Shown: positions 17,167-26,297, numbered from the stretch's first letter. The stretch is 64,000 nucleotides of DNA from Sphingomicrobium nitratireducens (GCF_026157035.1 NZ_JANJZA010000001.1:1963001-2027000); one strand, 5' to 3'. Numbers and translations are program-made. Notes: a model not told the origin generated them from the sequence alone.

Positions 17167-19443
17167 CTAGCGCTTCTTCCCCTTGTCGCGGCGTCGGCCG
17201 CCGGAATCGGGGCGGCGCTTGCGCGATCCGTCGCGGCGCTCGTCCTTCTCGCGGCGGCCCTTGCCCCGGCGAGGACCATCACGCCTGTCCTGGCTATCGC
17301 CGCCATAGCTGCCTTCGGGCAGTTCGAAGCGCAGCGCGCCCGAGGCGGGATCGGCTTCGACCAACCTGAGCTGGAGCCGCTGGCCCGAGCGATATTCCTC
17401 GCCGCTATCGTCGCCCACCAGCGCTTGGCGCTTCTCGTCGTAGCGGAAATATTCGCGGCCCAGCGTCTTGGCGAGGACCAGCCCGTCGCCCCCCAGCCCT
17501 TCGACCGTGGCGAAGAAGCCGAACGGCTGGACGCCGGTGATGCGCACGTCGACCAGCTGGCCGACGCGGTCGGCGAGATAGGCGGCGACATAGCGGTCGA
17601 TCGTCTCGCGCTCGGCCTCCATCGCGCGCCGCTCGAGCGCCGAGATCGTTTCGCCGATGCGCGAGAATTCCTCCCCCTCGCCCTTGGGCAGCCCGCCGTC
17701 ACCGAGCCTGTAGGCATCGACCAGCGCGCGGTGGACGAGAAGGTCGGCATAGCGGCGTATGGGCGAGGTGAAATGCGCGTAGCTGCCCAGCGACAGGCCG
17801 AAATGGCCGAGCGGCTCGGGCCCGTAGCGCGCCTGCATCTGGCTCCGGAGGATCTGCTCGGTGATCTCGGTTTTGTTGTCGTGATCGGGACCGATGCGCT
17901 CGAGGATGCGGTTGAACGTCTTCGGCGTGATGACCTGGCCCAGCGCGAAGCTGATCCCGAACGTGTCGAGATACTCCTTGAGCGTGGAAAGCTTCTCGCG
18001 GTCGGGCTGCTCGTGGATGCGGTACATCACCGGCGCCTTCTTCTTCTCGAGCGCCTTGGCGGCCGCGACGTTGGCCGCGATCATGTAGTCCTCGACCAGC
18101 CGGTGCGCATCGAGGCGCTCGCGCGGGGCGACCGACATGATGCGGCCTTTCTCGTCGAGCACGACGCGGCGTTCGGGCAAATCGAGTTCGAGCGGCTCGC
18201 GCTTCTCGCGCGCCTTGAGCAAGGCAGCCCAGCAGCCCCAGAGCGGCCTCAACGCCTTGTCGACCAGGTCGGCATCGACCCGGTCCTTCTCGCCGTCTAT
18301 CGCGGCCTGCGCATCCTCGTAGGCGATGTTGCCGGCCACGCGGATCACCGCGCGGGTGAAGCGGAAGGCGGTCAGTCCGCCGTCGGAACCGATGGTCAGG
18401 TGGCAGGCCATCGCCGCGCGATCCTGCCCTTCCTTGAGCGAGCAGATATCGGCCGACAATTCCTCGGGCAGCATCGGCACGACGCGGTCGGGGAAGTAGA
18501 CCGAGTTGCCGCGCTTTCTCGCCTCGCGGTCGAGTTCGGAGCCGGGGCGGACGTAGAAGCTGACGTCGGCGATCGCGACGATCGCGCGCCATCCACCCTC
18601 GTTGTCGGGATCGGGCTCGGCCCAAATCGCATCGTCATGGTCGCGCGCATCTTCGGGGTCGATCGCAACGATGGGAAGATGGCGCAAATCCTCGCGCTTG
18701 TCGCCGAGCGGCTGCTTGGAGACCTTCTCGGCCTCGGCGATCACGCTTTCGGGAAATTTGTCGCGGATGCCGTGCTTGTGGATCGCGATCAGGCTGAAGC
18801 TGCGCGGAGCGAACGGGTCGCCGAGCACCGCGTCGACTTTGGCGCTGACATGCGAGCCCTTGCCGACCGGCTCGGCCAGCACGAGGTCGCCGACCTGCGC
18901 CTCGCCGAGATCGGACAGCGGGAAGTGACGCCGCTGCTTCTTGTCGATCGGGGCGAGGAAGTGGCGACTGCCTTCTTGGTGGACAACGCCCATCAGCAAT
19001 TCTGCCGAGCGGGCGAGCTTCTTCATGACGTGGGCGACATGTCCCTTCCCGCGCTCTTCGGTACGCGCGAGGATCCGGTCGTTGAGTGACAAGGACGAGC
19101 GCCGCCCGCGCTCGATCACGCGCAGCTTGGGCGGCGGGGTTTCAGCGTGCCACTGCTCGGGCGTCGCCCAGACTTCACCATCGTCGGTCGAAATGACCCG
19201 CAGCACGGTAACGCGCGGGACGCCGCCCATCTTGTGGAAGGCTCGCCCGCGGCCGCTATCGATCAGCCCCTCGTCGGCCATGTCGTTGAGCATGCGCTTC
19301 AGATGGATCTTGTCGTTGCCCCGAATGCCGAACGCGCGCGCGATCTCGCGCTTGCCCGCGGGCTGGTCGGACGATTCGATGAATTCGAGGATCTGCTTGG
19401 GGGTCGGAAGACCCTGGGCGCCCTTGGGCGGTGTCTTGGCCAT
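17167..19443 (-). CDS. rnr: Ribonuclease R
   Basis: This is a 3'-5' hydrolytic exoribonuclease that degrades structured RNA and helps in rRNA and tmRNA quality control. The protein has 758 aa with, in order, a winged-helix domain (about 15-75), cold-shock OB domains (about 130-240), the RNB catalytic domain, an S1 domain (about 630-715) and a Lys/Arg-rich tail. The catalytic Asp cluster is DPEDARDHDD (262-271), with later RNB motifs HFTSPIRRYADLLVHR and IHEQPDREK. The ATG at 19443 opens MAKTPPKG. The gene is divergent from the metal-binding secreted protein. Confidence 0.96.
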   Translation of the reverse strand: MAKTPPKGAQGLPTPKQILEFIESSDQPAGKREIARAFGIRGNDKIHLKRMLNDMADEGLIDSGRGRAFHKMGGVPRVTVLRVISTDDGEVWATPEQWHAETPPPKLRVIERGRRSSLSLNDRILARTEERGKGHVAHVMKKLARSAELLMGVVHQEGSRHFLAPIDKKQRRHFPLSDLGEAQVGDLVLAEPVGKGSHVSAKVDAVLGDPFAPRSFSLIAIHKHGIRDKFPESVIAEAEKVSKQPLGDKREDLRHLPIVAIDPEDARDHDDAIWAEPDPDNEGGWRAIVAIADVSFYVRPGSELDREARKRGNSVYFPDRVVPMLPEELSADICSLKEGQDRAAMACHLTIGSDGGLTAFRFTRAVIRVAGNIAYEDAQAAIDGEKDRVDADLVDKALRPLWGCWAALLKAREKREPLELDLPERRVVLDEKGRIMSVAPRERLDAHRLVEDYMIAANVAAAKALEKKKAPVMYRIHEQPDREKLSTLKEYLDTFGISFALGQVITPKTFNRILERIGPDHDNKTEITEQILRSQMQARYGPEPLGHFGLSLGSYAHFTSPIRRYADLLVHRALVDAYRLGDGGLPKGEGEEFSRIGETISALERRAMEAERETIDRYVAAYLADRVGQLVDVRITGVQPFGFFATVEGLGGDGLVLAKTLGREYFRYDEKRQALVGDDSGEEYRSGQRLQLRLVEADPASGALRFELPEGSYGGDSQDRRDGPRRGKGRREKDERRDGSRKRRPDSGGRRRDKGKKR

Positions 19444-19550
19444 GCCCTGCCATCGCACGGACCCGCAGAAAGTGCCACCGGAAGCGGATTTTGGAATCGA
19501 CCTTAAAACAGGTTAAGCTGTCGGCAGGTGAGGTCGTAGGAGTAGCGTCG

Positions 19551-20654
19551 ATGTTCAAAAGACTGTTCGCGGTCGCAATGGTCGCCATGTTGGGAATGAC
19601 CGCTCCTGCGGCAACGCAGGTCGCCAAGCTGCCCGCTCCCAAAGTGACCGTCCAAAAGCCCACAACGGTGGTCGCGCCAACGCTCAAGGCGAAACTCCCG
19701 CCTGAGGTGCTGCAGGGCATTCTCAAGACCAAGATCAACGCGCCGACCAAGGTCGCACCCATCGAAGCGAAAACGCGCCCGAACCTTCCTCGCCGTGAGG
19801 CGACAAGACGAGGCGGTAGCGCAACCCCTTGGGGACAAATCTACGTCCTCGCGCCGTCCGATCGCGTGATCCACTACCCGTCCGGCGGGGCAACCACGAT
19901 AGGACTTGCGGGTCCGAAATATGATGGCTTCAATGTAGAGGTTCTCAAGATCCTGTCGCCCCCCGAGAATTGCGACACACGCTGCAAGCAGGTGGTGCAG
20001 TATTTCAACGAAAAGCTGGCCGCAGCACGGTGGGTCGACGGCGAGACGACCATCGAACCTAGCGCACAGATCAGGGGGATGTGTCCTAGTCGGACCGATC
20101 CTAATTGCGCACGCGATCCGCTCGTGCCGGCCGGGGCCCTCACTCAAGCGACACGTATCGGATTGGAGCAATTCCTCGAAGAGGGCCTTCAACGCGCTAC
20201 CTATGAAATGCGCGTCGGGAAGGGTCGCACTCATGCCTATAGCAAGCCGAACGGGCTGACCGTGCTCGACCCGGACACTATTCATGTCGAAGAGGATGCC
20301 GACGGTGACGGTGTGGAAGCGATCGAAGCTGGTGGCAGCGATTGCGATGACACGGACTCGAACCGCTTCCCCGGCAACCCGGAGGTCGCCGACGCAGAAG
20401 GTCATGACGAGGATTGCGACGTCTCGACGATCGGAGACGTTGATCAAGACAATGACGGATTCATCTCGATGCAGGCGTTCAACGTTCACGACGACGGTGT
20501 TCACGAGACGCGCGGCACCGACTGCAACGATCGCAATCTCAAGGTGAATCCGATGGCGATCGATTTCATGAACAATTATGACGACGACTGCGATGGCACA
20601 GTCGACGAGGATGACCCGGCGTCTCCATCCTATATTCCACCGGACGCCTACTAG
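19551..20654 (+). CDS. Exported protein with two MopE-type metal-binding repeats
   Basis: This 367-aa protein has a signal peptide (MFKRLFAVAMVAMLGMTAPAA). It continues with a proline/lysine-rich stretch (25-80) and a domain I do not recognise (about 90-230) containing four cysteines (C141, C145, C178, C186). Two acidic repeats follow at 249-290 and 297-354, each with Dx(D/N)xDG, a DC(D/N)D core, a proline, and a closing DxDCD element. They match the putative metal-binding motif found in MopE and in many secreted proteins, and would bind calcium or copper. The start is backed by AGGAG seven bases upstream. Codon use is visibly less GC-rich than in neighbours, which hints at transfer. It converges on a subtilisin across a shared terminator. 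Function is unknown. Confidence 0.7.
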   Translation: MFKRLFAVAMVAMLGMTAPAATQVAKLPAPKVTVQKPTTVVAPTLKAKLPPEVLQGILKTKINAPTKVAPIEAKTRPNLPRREATRRGGSATPWGQIYVLAPSDRVIHYPSGGATTIGLAGPKYDGFNVEVLKILSPPENCDTRCKQVVQYFNEKLAAARWVDGETTIEPSAQIRGMCPSRTDPNCARDPLVPAGALTQATRIGLEQFLEEGLQRATYEMRVGKGRTHAYSKPNGLTVLDPDTIHVEEDADGDGVEAIEAGGSDCDDTDSNRFPGNPEVADAEGHDEDCDVSTIGDVDQDNDGFISMQAFNVHDDGVHETRGTDCNDRNLKVNPMAIDFMNNYDDDCDGTVDEDDPASPSYIPPDAY

Positions 20655-20673
20655 GCAGGCCAACCCAATGAAA

Positions 20674-20701
20674 AAGGGCGGCCCCGCGAGGAGCCGCCCT
20701 T
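20674..20701. terminator. Bidirectional rho-independent terminator
   Basis: A perfect 9-bp stem, AAGGGCGGC (20674-20682) with GCCGCCCTT (20693-20701), has a 10-base loop. It is flanked by an A-run on the left and a T-rich run on the right. It sits between the convergent metal-binding protein and subtilisin genes and can serve both. Confidence 0.85.
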
Positions 20702-20722
20702 CTTATTTCGACTGCGCCGCGC

Positions 20723-21877
20723 TTACTTGCTGACGACGCCAATCGGGTCGGGATTGCCGTCCGGATCGTTCTTGACGGTGCCGCTGGTCTGCGGGTTGCC
20801 GCCCGTCGCGAGCAGGATACCGGCAAGATGCGGCGAGGCCATCGAGGTGCCCGACAGCGTCGAATAGCCGTTACCCTTGTAGGTCGAGAGGATCGACGAG
20901 CCGGGCTCGGCATAGTCGACCGGCGGGTTGCCGTAATTCGAGAAGCTCGACCAGCTGTCGCTGCTGGTCATCGAGCTCACCGTGTAGACGTTGGCGCCAT
21001 TGGCGCTCGCCGGGCTCTTGGTGTTGGCGTCGGTCGACTCGTTGCCGGCCGCGAGCGCGAAGTGGATGCCGTTGGCCGCCGCGGCGATGACCGCGTCGTT
21101 GAGAGCCTGGCTGTACCCGCCGCCCAGGCTCATGTTGGCGACGTCGCCCGGCGCACCGTTGGCGGCGACATGGTCGACACCCGCGATGATGCCGGAATAG
21201 CTGCCAGAGCCGCGACGGTTGAGAACGCGCACCGCGATCACCTTCGCGCCGGGCGCAACGCCGATCACGCCGATCGAGTTGTTGACTGCAGCGACGGTGC
21301 CCGCGACGTGGGTACCGTGCCCGTTGAGGTCCTCGGGGCTGCTCTCGCGCTCGACGAAGTTGACCGAGCGGCCGACATCGACGTTGAGATCCTCGTGGTC
21401 GAGATCGATGCCGGTGTCGATGATCCACGCGACGTTGCTGCCGGTATAGTTCGCCAGGCCCTTGACGCGCGAGATGCCGTAGGGGGTCGACTGGGACGGC
21501 GAGCCGCCGCCCGAACCGGGCTTGGCCTTGTTGCTGGGTGCCTTGGGGGTCGGATAAAGATCGACGGTCGCGATCTGGTCCTGTTCGCAATCGGCAACCG
21601 GGCTGCCGCCGCGCTTCATCGCCGCCTTGGGATTGCCCATGCTGTTTTCGTTGGGCATGCGCACCGCAAAGCCGCGGATCGTGTTCTTGTAGTCGCGCAT
21701 GACGGTGCCGCGCACCGTGTCGGCCGCGCGCTTCGAAGCCGACACGACCTCGCCCTTCGAAACCGACGCATCGAAGGTGCAGATATATTGGCCCGGGATG
21801 TACTCGGGCTGGGCGAGAGCCGGAGACGCCACCGCGACCGCCGAAACACCGGCGGCCAGAACGATCAGATTCTTCAT
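20723..21877 (-). CDS. Secreted subtilisin-like serine protease (S8)
   Basis: This 384-aa exported protease has a signal peptide ending ALA (residue 22). A likely I9-type propeptide (about 30-110) contains YICTFDASVSKGEV, followed by a Gly/Ser/Pro linker and then the catalytic domain. The triad is D154 in IIDTGIDLDHEDL, H187 in NGHGTHVAGT and S345 in SGTSMASPHLAG. N279 in AAGNE forms the oxyanion hole. The domain ends soon after the serine helix, so there is no C-terminal anchor or sorting domain. The start at 21877 is followed directly by the signal peptide. A stem-loop lies just upstream of the start and overlaps the GGGGA ribosome site. Confidence 0.92.
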   Translation of the reverse strand: MKNLIVLAAGVSAVAVASPALAQPEYIPGQYICTFDASVSKGEVVSASKRAADTVRGTVMRDYKNTIRGFAVRMPNENSMGNPKAAMKRGGSPVADCEQDQIATVDLYPTPKAPSNKAKPGSGGGSPSQSTPYGISRVKGLANYTGSNVAWIIDTGIDLDHEDLNVDVGRSVNFVERESSPEDLNGHGTHVAGTVAAVNNSIGVIGVAPGAKVIAVRVLNRRGSGSYSGIIAGVDHVAANGAPGDVANMSLGGGYSQALNDAVIAAAANGIHFALAAGNESTDANTKSPASANGANVYTVSSMTSSDSWSSFSNYGNPPVDYAEPGSSILSTYKGNGYSTLSGTSMASPHLAGILLATGGNPQTSGTVKNDPDGNPDPIGVVSK

Positions 21878-22184
21878 GTAATTTCCCCGCTGACTGAATG
21901 TGAGCGGGGCCATGCTTCTCACGGAATTTTGCAGGGTCAAGTTCGTTAATCGACGTGGGAGTCGATTGGAATGCAATTCCCGCGATTGTGACAAAATCGC
22001 TGCAATTTTTTGCCGAATTTTCGAGAGATATTATCGCATCGCACCCGGTCGGGTGCCGATAAATCGCGGTTAATGGCGCGCGGTAAACGCGCCGACTTCA
22101 TGAACAGCGCGTCCCAGACAACTGGATATTGCCAAATCCATTGGCTAGGGCAGCGCCCGAGCATTCCAAACGAGGATTTTCCCC
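21878..22184. other. Intergenic control region between subtilisin and mmsA
   Basis: This 307-base divergent region is noticeably more AT-rich than the coding DNA. On the minus strand there is a stem-loop beside the subtilisin start (21885-21909). A possible promoter (TTGACC at 21940-21935, weak AAGCAT at 21917-21912, 17-base spacer) lies just upstream. A strong interrupted palindrome lies at 22031-22062: TTATCG..GCACCCG-GT-CGGGTGC-CGATAA. I see no gene in it. Confidence 0.5.
21885..21909 (-). promoter_or_regulatory. 5'-leader stem-loop of the subtilisin gene
   Basis: Read on the minus strand, CCCCGCT (21909-21903) pairs with AGCGGGG (21891-21885) around an 11-base loop. The 3' arm supplies the GGGGA that would act as Shine-Dalgarno, seven bases before the ATG at 21877. 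Folding would mask it. There is no T-run, so it is not a terminator. Confidence 0.45.
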
Positions 22185-23684
22185 ATGCGTAGCATTGACC
22201 ATTTTATCAACGGCAAGAGCGTGTCGGCAGGCAGCCGCAAGGGAGTGGTCTTCAACCCGTCTGAGGGCCGGCAGCAAGCCGAGGTCTCGCTAGGCGGGAG
22301 CGACGTCCTGCAGCAGGCGATCGATGCCGCCAATGCCGCGCAGCCGGCCTGGGCCGCGACCAACCCCCAGCGCCGCGCGCGCATCATGTTCGAGTATAAG
22401 CGCCTCGTCGAACACCACATGGACGAGCTCGCCGAGCTCCTCTCGAGCGAGCATGGCAAGGTCATCGCCGACGCCAAGGGCGACGTGCAGCGCGGGCTCG
22501 AGGTGATCGAATTCTGCTGCGGCATCCCGCACGCGCAGAAAGGCGAATATACGCAGGGTGCCGGCCCCGGCATCGACGTATATTCGATGCGCCAGCCCTT
22601 GGGCATCGGTGCCGGCATCACCCCGTTCAACTTCCCCGCGATGATCCCGATGTGGATGTTCGGCCCCGCCATCGCGACCGGCAACGCCTTTATCCTGAAG
22701 CCCTCCGAGCGCGATCCCAGCGTGCCCGTCCGCCTCGCCGAGCTGATGAGCGAAGCAGGTCTTCCCGACGGCATTCTCAACGTCGTCCACGGCGACAAGG
22801 AAATGGTCGACGCGATCCTCGACGCCGCCGACATCAAGGCGGTCAGCTTCGTCGGATCGTCGGACATCGCGCAATATATCTATTCGCGCGGGACCGCGAA
22901 CGCGAAGCGCGTTCAGTCGTTCGGCGGCGCGAAGAACCACGGCATCGTAATGCCCGACGCCGACCTCGACCAGGTCGTCAATGATCTCACGGGCGCCGCG
23001 TTCGGATCGGCGGGCGAGCGCTGCATGGCGCTGCCGGTCGTCGTGCCCGTGGGCGACGAGACGGCCGCGCGCCTGCGCGAAAAACTGGTTCCCGCCATCG
23101 AGAAGTTGCGCGTCGGCGTCTCGACCGACCCCGAGGCCCATTACGGGCCGGTGATCAACGAAGCGCACAAGAGCCGTGTCGAGAACTGGATCCAGAAGTG
23201 CAAGGACGAAGGCGGCGAGCTGGTGATCGACGGGCGCGGTCTCGAACTGCAGGGCACCGACGGCTGGTTCGTCGGGCCGACCCTGTTCGATCACGTCAAG
23301 CCGCATTTCGAGAGCTACAAGGAAGAGATTTTCGGCCCCGTCCTGCAGATGGTCCGCGCCGACACTTTCGAAGAAGCGGTGCGCCTGCCAAGCGAGCACC
23401 AGTACGGCAACGGCGTCGCCATCTTCACCCGCAATGGCCACGCCGCGCGGGAATTCGCGCACCGCGTCAATGTCGGGATGGTCGGCATCAACGTGCCGAT
23501 CCCGGTGCCGGTCGCCTACCATACCTTCGGCGGCTGGAAGCGCTCGGGCTTCGGCGACATCGACCAGCACGGCATGGATGGCATCAAGTTCTGGACCAAG
23601 GCCAAGAAGATCACCCAGCGCTGGCCCGACGGCTCGGCGAGCGGCGACAACAAGGACGCCTTCGTCATCCCGACGATGGGGTGA
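22185..23684 (+). CDS. mmsA: Methylmalonate-semialdehyde dehydrogenase (CoA-acylating)
   Basis: This CoA-dependent aldehyde dehydrogenase turns methylmalonate semialdehyde into propionyl-CoA in valine and inositol/thymine catabolism. The protein has 499 aa. It shows GAGITPFNFPAMIPMWMFG (142-160), FGGAKNH (246-252) and the nucleophile C280 in SAGERCMAL, the MmsA-type signature. The ATG opens MRSIDHFINGK, the standard start. Together with the genes from 25151 to 30775 it makes a nearly complete valine-degradation set, although three small genes intervene. Confidence 0.96.
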   Translation: MRSIDHFINGKSVSAGSRKGVVFNPSEGRQQAEVSLGGSDVLQQAIDAANAAQPAWAATNPQRRARIMFEYKRLVEHHMDELAELLSSEHGKVIADAKGDVQRGLEVIEFCCGIPHAQKGEYTQGAGPGIDVYSMRQPLGIGAGITPFNFPAMIPMWMFGPAIATGNAFILKPSERDPSVPVRLAELMSEAGLPDGILNVVHGDKEMVDAILDAADIKAVSFVGSSDIAQYIYSRGTANAKRVQSFGGAKNHGIVMPDADLDQVVNDLTGAAFGSAGERCMALPVVVPVGDETAARLREKLVPAIEKLRVGVSTDPEAHYGPVINEAHKSRVENWIQKCKDEGGELVIDGRGLELQGTDGWFVGPTLFDHVKPHFESYKEEIFGPVLQMVRADTFEEAVRLPSEHQYGNGVAIFTRNGHAAREFAHRVNVGMVGINVPIPVPVAYHTFGGWKRSGFGDIDQHGMDGIKFWTKAKKITQRWPDGSASGDNKDAFVIPTMG

Positions 23685-23848
23685 CCGCCGAAAGACGCGC
23701 GGGGCGCGTCCGACGCGGTCACCACCAGTTTGGCTGTCCAGGCAAAACTGGGGCGGGGAGCGATGGACTCCCTGCGAAGCCGGACATCCCCACTGGACTT
23801 GAACAAGCGGCGCCCATAGCGTCCCCTGACCACGGTACAGGGGGCGTT

Positions 23849-24304
23849 ATGAAGCACTTCTCCAGGATCGCATGCGCCGGGCTCGCTTTGTCCGCATGCG
23901 CCACCACGCCAGCCGCCCTGTCTCCGCCCGATTTCGAAAGCGTCGTACGGGCGCATGTCGCCGCGATCCAGACGCGCGATATCGAAACGATCCGCGCTAC
24001 GATCACGAGGGGCGAGACGCTGCTCCTCATCTTTCCGACCGGGCGAATGACGCAGACGCGCGAGGAATATCTCGCCTTCCACGACATGTTCTTCGGCGTC
24101 GAGGGGTGGACGATGGAGGCCGAACCGATCGCCTTCGACGTGCGCGGCACCTATGGCCATGCGCTCTACCGCACACGCTTCGACGAGGACGGACCCGACG
24201 GGCCGATGGAAGCCAAGTCGTCGCTCTTGACATTCGGCTTCGCGCTCGAGGACGGCGAGTGGCGGCTGGTCCACGACCAGAACACGCGGATCGGCAGCGA
24301 ATGA
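23849..24304 (+). CDS. Lipoprotein with SnoaL/DUF4440-like fold
   Basis: This 151-aa protein begins with a lipoprotein signal (MKHFSRIACAGLALSAC, lipobox LSAC at C17). The rest resembles the NTF2-like DUF4440/SnoaL family: an N-terminal helix VRAHVAAIQTRDIETIRAT, then TREEYLAFHDMFF, then strands ending in a GEWRLVHDQNTRI element, which is the family's typical last strand. Such proteins are often ligand-binding or of unknown activity. The stop overlaps the next start as ATGA, giving a small three-gene operon. Confidence 0.7.
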   Translation: MKHFSRIACAGLALSACATTPAALSPPDFESVVRAHVAAIQTRDIETIRATITRGETLLLIFPTGRMTQTREEYLAFHDMFFGVEGWTMEAEPIAFDVRGTYGHALYRTRFDEDGPDGPMEAKSSLLTFGFALEDGEWRLVHDQNTRIGSE

Positions 24305-24684
24305 GGAAACGGCTCGCCGGCACCTCGCCCTACGAGGCCGCGTACGGCTTTTCGCGCGCACTGCGCGTCGGGAACCGTATCCTCGTCGCGGGCACCGCGC
24401 CGATCGAAGAGGACGGGAGTTCGACGCCAGGCGACGCCGGAGCGCAGGCCCGCCGCTGCTTCGAGATCGCCGTGAAAGCCGTCGAGGAGTTGGGCGGGAC
24501 GGCGCACGACATGGTGCGCACGCGCATGTTCATCACCGATCCGGACGACGCCGATGCGATTGGAAGAGTGCACGGCGAGTTTTTCGGCGACACGCGCCCG
24601 ACGTCCACGATGGTCGTGGTCGCCAAGCTGCTCCGGCCCGAATGGCGGATCGAGATCGAGGCGGAAGCGATCCTCGATGCTTAG
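24301..24684 (+). CDS. RidA/YjgF-family protein
   Basis: This 127-aa protein belongs to the Rid superfamily. Typical members deaminate reactive enamine/imine intermediates made by PLP enzymes. Family features are the N-terminal YGFSRALRVGNRILVAGTAP, the helix ARRCFEIAVKAVEELGG, VRTRMFITD and the closing IEIEAEAILD. The arginine in VRTRMFITD is at the position where RidA carries its catalytic Arg. It overlaps the lipoprotein upstream by 4 bases and the lipoprotein downstream by 8 bases. Its target is unknown. Confidence 0.85.
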   Translation: MRKRLAGTSPYEAAYGFSRALRVGNRILVAGTAPIEEDGSSTPGDAGAQARRCFEIAVKAVEELGGTAHDMVRTRMFITDPDDADAIGRVHGEFFGDTRPTSTMVVVAKLLRPEWRIEIEAEAILDA

Positions 24685-25105
24685 AAACGGCTGGCTCGCG
24701 CCCCTGCTGCTGCTCGTCGCCTGTACCGACCTGCCCGGCGAGGACGAGTCGATTGCCTATGAGGGACCGAGCGCGCTGACCGTGCCGGGCGACGAGGCTC
24801 CGGCTCCGCCGATCCCGGTCGAATTTCACGGGCGATGGGGTGCAAGCGCGGCGGACTGCGATCCGGCAAACACCTATATGCGCGAATCGATCACGGTCGG
24901 GCCCGACGGCTTCACCAACCACGACATGAAGGCGAGCTTCGACGAGCCGCGCATGACCTCGCCCAAGCGGCTCGAAGCGCGTTTCATGATCGAGGCGCAG
25001 GGCGAGACGTGGAGCGAAGTCGTGATCCTGACCCGCGAGGGCGACACACTGCTGCGCTCGCGCAATTCGCCCAAGCGCGAGACGCGGTACGTCCGCTGCG
25101 ACTGA
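24677..25105 (+). CDS. Small lipoprotein of unknown function
   Basis: This 142-aa protein has a lipoprotein signal: MLRNGWLAPLLLLVAC, with C16 the likely acylated residue. The mature part has an EFHGRWGASAADCDP segment and RETRYVRCD at the end. The two cysteines may form a disulphide bond. The FHGRWG start resembles small secreted beta proteins, but I cannot name the family. It overlaps the RidA-like gene by 8 bases. Confidence 0.6.
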   Translation: MLRNGWLAPLLLLVACTDLPGEDESIAYEGPSALTVPGDEAPAPPIPVEFHGRWGASAADCDPANTYMRESITVGPDGFTNHDMKASFDEPRMTSPKRLEARFMIEAQGETWSEVVILTREGDTLLRSRNSPKRETRYVRCD

Positions 25106-25150
25106 ACCCCCCTTCCCCTTCTCTTGGCGGGGGTGCTAGGGGCGCTGGCC

Positions 25151-26293
25151 ATGACCCAGTTCGATTTGACCGACGACCAGCGCCAGATCCAGGAGATGGC
25201 GCAGAAGTTCACCGCTGACGCCATCACTCCCCATGCGGGCGAGTGGGACGAGAAGCATATCTTCCCCAAGGACACGATCCGGCAGGCCGCCGAGCTCGGC
25301 TTCGGCTCGATCTACGTCAGCGAGGAATCGGGCGGGATCGGCCTTGGCCGCCTCGAGGCCGCGCTGATCATGGAAGCGATGGCCTATGGCTGTCCCTCGA
25401 CCAGCGCGTTCATCTCGATCCACAACATGGCGGCCTGGATGATCGACCGTTTCGGCGGGCAGGCGGTCAAGGACAAGTATCTTCCCTCGATGGTCACGAT
25501 GGAGCGGATGGGCAGTTATTGCCTGACCGAACCCTCGAGCGGGTCGGACGCCGCAGCGCTCAAGACCAAGGCGGTCAAGGACGGCGACCATTATGTCGTC
25601 TCGGGCTCGAAGGCCTTCATTTCGGGCGGCGGCGAGAACGAGATCTATGTCACCATGGTCCGCACCGGTGAGGACGGCCCCAAGGGCATCTCCTGCCTCG
25701 TCATCGAGAAGGACATGGAAGGTGTCTCCTTCGGCGCGCAGGAGAAGAAGCTCGGCTGGCACTCGCAGCCGACCGCACAGGTCAATTTCGATGAAGTCCG
25801 CGTGCCGGTCGAAAATCTCGTCGGCTCCGAGGGCGAAGGTTTCCGTATCGCGATGATGGGCCTCGACGGTGGCCGCCTCAATATCGGCGCCTGCTCATTG
25901 GGCGGTGCGCAGCGCTGCCTCGACGAGGCGATCGGCTACACCAAGGACCGTTCGCAGTTCGGCAAGGCGATCGCCGAATTCCAGAACACCCAGTTCATGC
26001 TCGCCGACATGGAGACAGAATTGCAGGCGGCGCGCGTGCTGCTATACGCCGCGGCGGTCAAGGTGACCGAGAACGCGCCCGACAAGACGCGTTTCGCGGC
26101 GATGGCCAAGCGGCTCGCGACCGATACGGGCAGCGCGGTGGTCGATCGCGCGCTCCAGCTCCATGGCGGCTACGGCTATCTCCAGGACTATCCGGTCGAG
26201 CGCTTCTGGCGCGACCTTCGCGTCCACTCGATCCTGGAAGGCACCAACCAGATCATGCGCATGATCGTCGCGCGCGACCTGCTGCGCCAGTAG
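25151..26293 (+). CDS. Acyl-CoA dehydrogenase, probably isobutyryl-CoA dehydrogenase
   Basis: This FAD-dependent enzyme of 380 aa oxidises isobutyryl-CoA to methacrylyl-CoA in valine breakdown. It shows YCLTEPSSGSDAAALKTKA (flavin/substrate loop), the LHGGYGYLQDYPVERFWRD helix and ILEGTNQIMRMI, whose glutamate is the catalytic base. The overall order and the ISGGGENEIYVTM segment resemble ACAD8-type enzymes. The assignment to isobutyryl-CoA rests mainly on the neighbouring mmsA, hydrolase, hydratase and mmsB genes. It is followed by phaC after 4 bases. Confidence 0.85.
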   Translation: MTQFDLTDDQRQIQEMAQKFTADAITPHAGEWDEKHIFPKDTIRQAAELGFGSIYVSEESGGIGLGRLEAALIMEAMAYGCPSTSAFISIHNMAAWMIDRFGGQAVKDKYLPSMVTMERMGSYCLTEPSSGSDAAALKTKAVKDGDHYVVSGSKAFISGGGENEIYVTMVRTGEDGPKGISCLVIEKDMEGVSFGAQEKKLGWHSQPTAQVNFDEVRVPVENLVGSEGEGFRIAMMGLDGGRLNIGACSLGGAQRCLDEAIGYTKDRSQFGKAIAEFQNTQFMLADMETELQAARVLLYAAAVKVTENAPDKTRFAAMAKRLATDTGSAVVDRALQLHGGYGYLQDYPVERFWRDLRVHSILEGTNQIMRMIVARDLLRQ

Positions 26294-26297
26294 CACG

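Noticed and set aside
19502-19517. CtrA-like TTAA pair upstream of the metal-binding secreted protein
   Set aside because: The spacing between the TTAA elements is 6 bases instead of 7 and the flanking bases do not match, so I treat it as chance.
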